A DNA stretch of 39,429 nucleotides. Origin: Alsobacter soli. Its GTDB lineage: Bacteria; Pseudomonadota; Alphaproteobacteria; Rhizobiales; Beijerinckiaceae. The stretch is from positions 243-39,671 of the forward strand of contig NZ_PVZS01000038.1 of NCBI RefSeq assembly GCF_003004785.1. The letters run 5' to 3'. The position numbers and the translations under genes are program-made. The notes below the pieces were generated by a model. It was not told the DNA's origin. It did no database searches and saw nothing but the letters and a program-made list of their open reading frames with translations. The first letter of the stretch is position 1, and every line of letters starts with the position of its first letter. Positions 36,726 to 39,429 of the stretch are shown piece after piece.

Positions 36726-38254
36726 TCCGCCGCCTCCGGTTCGCGGGTCGTGAGCGAGATTGGGAAGGCGATCACGAAGGCGGCGCCGCGCCCTTCCGGA
36801 TTGTCTTCCACCCGGATGGTCCCGCCCATGGCGCCGACGAAGCCGCGCGAGATGGAGAGCCCCACGCCGGAGCCTGCCGGCTGGTGGTCCTCCCGGCGCA
36901 CCTGATGGAAGAGGTCGAACACGCGCTCGCGGTCCTCGGGCGGAACGCCGGGCCCCTGGTCCCGCACGAAGATCGCGACCGTGTCGCCTGCCCGGCGGGT
37001 CTCGACCCGGATCAGGGAGCCCGCCGGGGAGAACTTGGCTGCGTTGTCGAGGAGGTTCACCAGGCACTGCTCCAGCAGGACCGGATCCAGGGCGAGCAGG
37101 GGGACCCCAGGCTCGAAGGCGACCTCCACCTCGTGGTCGCGCGTCAGCGAGGCGGTGCGCCTCAGCGCCGCCCCGACGATCTCGCCGACATCCGTCGGCT
37201 CCCGGCGGGGCGCGAGCGCGCCGGCCTCCAGCCGGGCCATGTCGAGCAGGTTGGTGACGAAGCGGCTCATACGCTCGGTCTCGTCCTGGATGGTCTCGAC
37301 CAGCGCGTCCCGGCCCGCGGCGTCATACAGCGGGCCGTAGTCCCGCAGGGCCGTCACCGCGCCCATGATCGCAGCGAGCGGCGTCTTCAGGTCATGCGAA
37401 AGCGAGTTGAGAAGGGCCGACCGCAGCCGCTCCGACTCGGCGGCGAGCTGGGCGGAGTCCCGCTCTTCGGTCACGCGGATGCGCTCCAGCGCCACGGCGG
37501 CCTGGTCGGCCAGCGCCCGCAACATCCGCTCCTCGGAAGGCGCGAGGGCGCTGACCGGGCGGGCAGGAGCGACGCCGAGCGCGCCCTGGAAGCCCGCCGG
37601 CGTCAGCATGGGGGCGAACCAGCAGTCTCCGAGCCGCATGACCCCTCCCGCCGCGGCGCCCGGGCCGGACCACGCCGTGCGCAGCGTGCCCAGCTCGAAG
37701 GGTTCGAAGGCGCGATGCGCCACGGAGGGCTCCTCCGTCCGCAAGACGCCAGCCGCATCCGGCAGCAGCACCGAGCCCGCGCCGGCGGTGAGGGCGGCCG
37801 CCGTGTCCGCTGCCGCCTGGGCCACCTCGCCGCGCGTCATCAGCCGGGCGAGCCTGTTGCTGAAGGCGTAGAGCTTCTCCGTGGTCTCGGCCCGCCGGCG
37901 CGCCTGGAGCGAGCGGGCCCGCACGAGCCCGGCCAGGTTGCCGGTGATGAGCGCCGCCACGAGAAACAGCACGAGCGCGGTGACGTGCTTCGGATCGGCG
38001 ATGACGAGGGTGTAGAGCGGGGGCAGGAAGAAGAAGTTGTAGGCCAGCAGGCTCGCTACGCTCGCCAGCACCGCTGGCCCCGTCCCGGCGCGGGCCGCCA
38101 CCGCGATCACCGCGACAAGGAAGATCAGGTCGACGTTCTCCAGCCCCACGAAGGGCTGGGCGAGCAGCGCGAGGCCGAGCGCCAGCACGGTCCCCAGCAC
38201 TGCGACCCCGTACCCTCCCGCGCTGATGTCCTCGTCCCGCGATGCCTGGGCCAT
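36722..38254 (-). CDS. kdpD: KdpD-like sensor histidine kinase lacking the N-terminal KdpD domain
   Basis: Encodes 510 aa from the ATG at 38254, chosen for a GAGGAG six bases upstream; full KdpD has about 890-900. Present: the four-helix DUF4118 membrane part (about 14-112, with YNFFFLPPLYTLVIADPKH), a GAF-like domain (about 130-260), the HisKA site SHDLKTPL with phospho-accepting H287, and an HATPase with NLLDNAAKFSP, DQGPGVP and GSGVGLSI. Missing: the N-terminal ~370-residue KdpD sensing domain with its ATP-binding motif, and the Usp domain. The frame shows no sign of decay, so this is a compact form rather than a broken gene. It is coupled to kdpE and divergent from kup. Confidence 0.9.
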   Translation of the reverse strand: MAQASRDEDISAGGYGVAVLGTVLALGLALLAQPFVGLENVDLIFLVAVIAVAARAGTGPAVLASVASLLAYNFFFLPPLYTLVIADPKHVTALVLFLVAALITGNLAGLVRARSLQARRRAETTEKLYAFSNRLARLMTRGEVAQAAADTAAALTAGAGSVLLPDAAGVLRTEEPSVAHRAFEPFELGTLRTAWSGPGAAAGGVMRLGDCWFAPMLTPAGFQGALGVAPARPVSALAPSEERMLRALADQAAVALERIRVTEERDSAQLAAESERLRSALLNSLSHDLKTPLAAIMGAVTALRDYGPLYDAAGRDALVETIQDETERMSRFVTNLLDMARLEAGALAPRREPTDVGEIVGAALRRTASLTRDHEVEVAFEPGVPLLALDPVLLEQCLVNLLDNAAKFSPAGSLIRVETRRAGDTVAIFVRDQGPGVPPEDRERVFDLFHQVRREDHQPAGSGVGLSISRGFVGAMGGTIRVEDNPEGRGAAFVIAFPISLTTREPEAAE

Positions 38255-38421
38255 GCGCGCTCCTCGCGTCCGCGGCTCCTCCTGGGGCGGCCCGGAGGGG
38301 CCCCGCATAGGAATGTCATATATGAAAGCCGCGAAGATGAGCGGTGTCACTGGCGGGCCTCGCGCCGGCCTTTATCTCGAGGGGGCGGCTGACCGTGCCG
38401 CGGCGAGCCCCTCTGACGCCC

Positions 38422-39429
38422 ATGAGCGCCCCCACCGTTTCCGCCGGATCCCTCCGCCCGGCCTCCGCCGAGCCGACGCACGCCCCTGGCGCTGGGTTCT
38501 GGACCCTCGCGCTCGGCAGCGTCGGCGTGGTCTACGGGGACATCGGCACGAGCCCTCTCTACGCCCTCAAGGAGAGCCTCACGGCCGCCTCCGCCGGCGG
38601 CGAGCTCACGGCCCCCATGATCATGGGGGTCGTATCCCTGATCCTGTGGACCCTGATCGTCATCGTCACCCTGAAATACGTCGTGCTCATCATGAGCATG
38701 GACAACGACGGGGAGGGTGGCACCCTGACCCTGATGGCGCTGGTGCAGCGCGTGATGGGCCACAAGGCGGTCGCCGTCACCCTGCTCGGCATGGCCGGCG
38801 CGGCGCTGTTCTACGGCGACGCGGTCATCACTCCGGCGATTTCCGTGCTCTCGGCCGTGGAAGGGCTCGACCTGGTCGCGCCGAACATGGGCGGCTGGAT
38901 CGTGCCGGCGAGCCTGACGATTCTGGTGCTGCTGTTCGCCGTCCAGAGCCGGGGCACCGCCTCGGTGGCCTTCGTGTTCGGGCCGATCACGGCCATCTGG
39001 TTCGTCGCCATCGCGCTGGGCGGGCTGCCGCACATCCTGGCGGAGCCGCGCATCCTGCTGGCCCTGAGCCCGGTGCATGGGGTGGATTTCCTGCTCCACC
39101 ACGGCGTCGCCGGCCTGTTCGCGCTGGGCGCGGTGTTCCTCGCCGTCACCGGCGCGGAGGCGCTCTACGCCGACATGGGCCATTTTGGCCGCAACCCGAT
39201 CCGGGCCGCCTGGCTGGGGCTCGTCCTTCCGGCCCTGTTCATCAACTACCTGGGCCAGGGCGCTCTGCTCATCGCCCGCCCGGAGGCGCTGGAGAACCCG
39301 TTCTATCGGCTCTATCCCGCCTGGGCGCTGCTCCCCATGGTGATCCTCGCCACGGCGGCCACCATCATCGCCAGCCAGGCGGTGATCACGGGCGCCTTCT
39401 CCATCACCCAGCAGGCCATCCAGCTCGGA
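38422..39429 (+). CDS. kup: Kup potassium uptake protein (partial, runs off right edge)
   Basis: The first 336 codons of a Kup/HAK/KT potassium-proton symporter gene (full length about 630 aa); the frame is open to the end of the window. After a short variable N terminus the family motif [20 protein letters not shown] appears at about 33-52. [38 protein letters not shown] and [15 protein letters not shown] follow, all in membrane-helix-rich sequence. ATG at 38422 or an in-frame GTG at 38395 (with GAGGGGG upstream) could start it. It is divergent from kdpD; the ~140-170 bp between them is the likely control region for both. Confidence 0.95.
   Translation, partial: MSAPTVSAGSLRPASAEPTHAPGAGFWTLALGSVGVVYGDIGTSPLYALKESLTAASAGGELTAPMIMGVVSLILWTLIVIVTLKYVVLIMSMDNDGEGGTLTLMALVQRVMGHKAVAVTLLGMAGAALFYGDAVITPAISVLSAVEGLDLVAPNMGGWIVPASLTILVLLFAVQSRGTASVAFVFGPITAIWFVAIALGGLPHILAEPRILLALSPVHGVDFLLHHGVAGLFALGAVFLAVTGAEALYADMGHFGRNPIRAAWLGLVLPALFINYLGQGALLIARPEALENPFYRLYPAWALLPMVILATAATIIASQAVITGAFSITQQAIQLG

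Noticed and set aside
36722-38254. kdpD as a truncated pseudogene
   Set aside because: The remaining domains are intact, there is a proper ribosome-binding site before the chosen ATG, and the region upstream contains no remnant of the missing domain before kup begins.

Overview
The window is about 68-70% GC and looks like the chromosome of a Hyphomicrobiales (Rhizobiales) alphaproteobacterium. The evidence is an ExoR-type Sel1 protein, the order erpA<>dgt-argS-SPOR-nagZ-scpA-scpB-(ABC ATPase)-tatA-tatB-tatC-serS-surE-pcm-nlpD, DUF4112 and DUF1203 proteins, and many alphaproteobacterial palindromic repeats. The family cannot be fixed from the sequence alone. No rRNA, tRNA, prophage, insertion sequence or CRISPR array was seen.

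Layout. 1-5.0 kb, minus strand: an exoR-like regulator, a large exported protein of unknown function, a PfkB sugar kinase and an A-type Fe-S carrier (erpA). 5.1-16.1 kb, plus strand: a housekeeping run of dgt, argS, a SPOR-domain protein, nagZ, scpA, scpB, an orphan FbpC-type ABC ATPase coupled to scpB, and tatABC. 16.1-18.1 kb: two arrays of ~118-120 bp imperfect inverted-repeat units. Between them a small GIY-YIG nuclease gene lies between the two arms of one unit. 18.2-22.8 kb: serS (with an ~80-residue low-GC insertion), surE, pcm and an NlpD-like LysM/LytM lipoprotein, then a strong terminator. 23-28.4 kb: DUF1203, ppk2, a small unknown gene, a GT39-GT2-LAB_N cassette that probably modifies a cell-envelope lipid, and acylphosphatase. 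28.6-35.6 kb: a repeat-containing lipoprotein, an 8-oxoguanine-deaminase-like hydrolase, CorA, a ClpP-like exported protein, DUF4112, small proteins, an idonate-type dehydrogenase and an aminotransferase. 36.0-39.4 kb: kdpE plus a shortened kdpD on the minus strand, divergent from kup, which runs off the right edge.

How the genes fit together. nagZ, the SPOR protein and the NlpD-like factor act on peptidoglycan and division. ScpAB works with SMC in chromosome condensation, and TatABC exports folded proteins. argS and serS charge tRNAs. surE-pcm-nlpD repeats the order known from gammaproteobacteria. The KdpDE-like pair beside kup suggests potassium or osmotic control without kdpFABC in view.

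The most unusual items are the GIY-YIG gene framed by the arms of the surrounding repeat family, the recently amplified arrays themselves, the low-GC patches inside both aminoacyl-tRNA synthetase genes (in serS covering a large insertion), and the KdpD lacking its N-terminal sensor domain.
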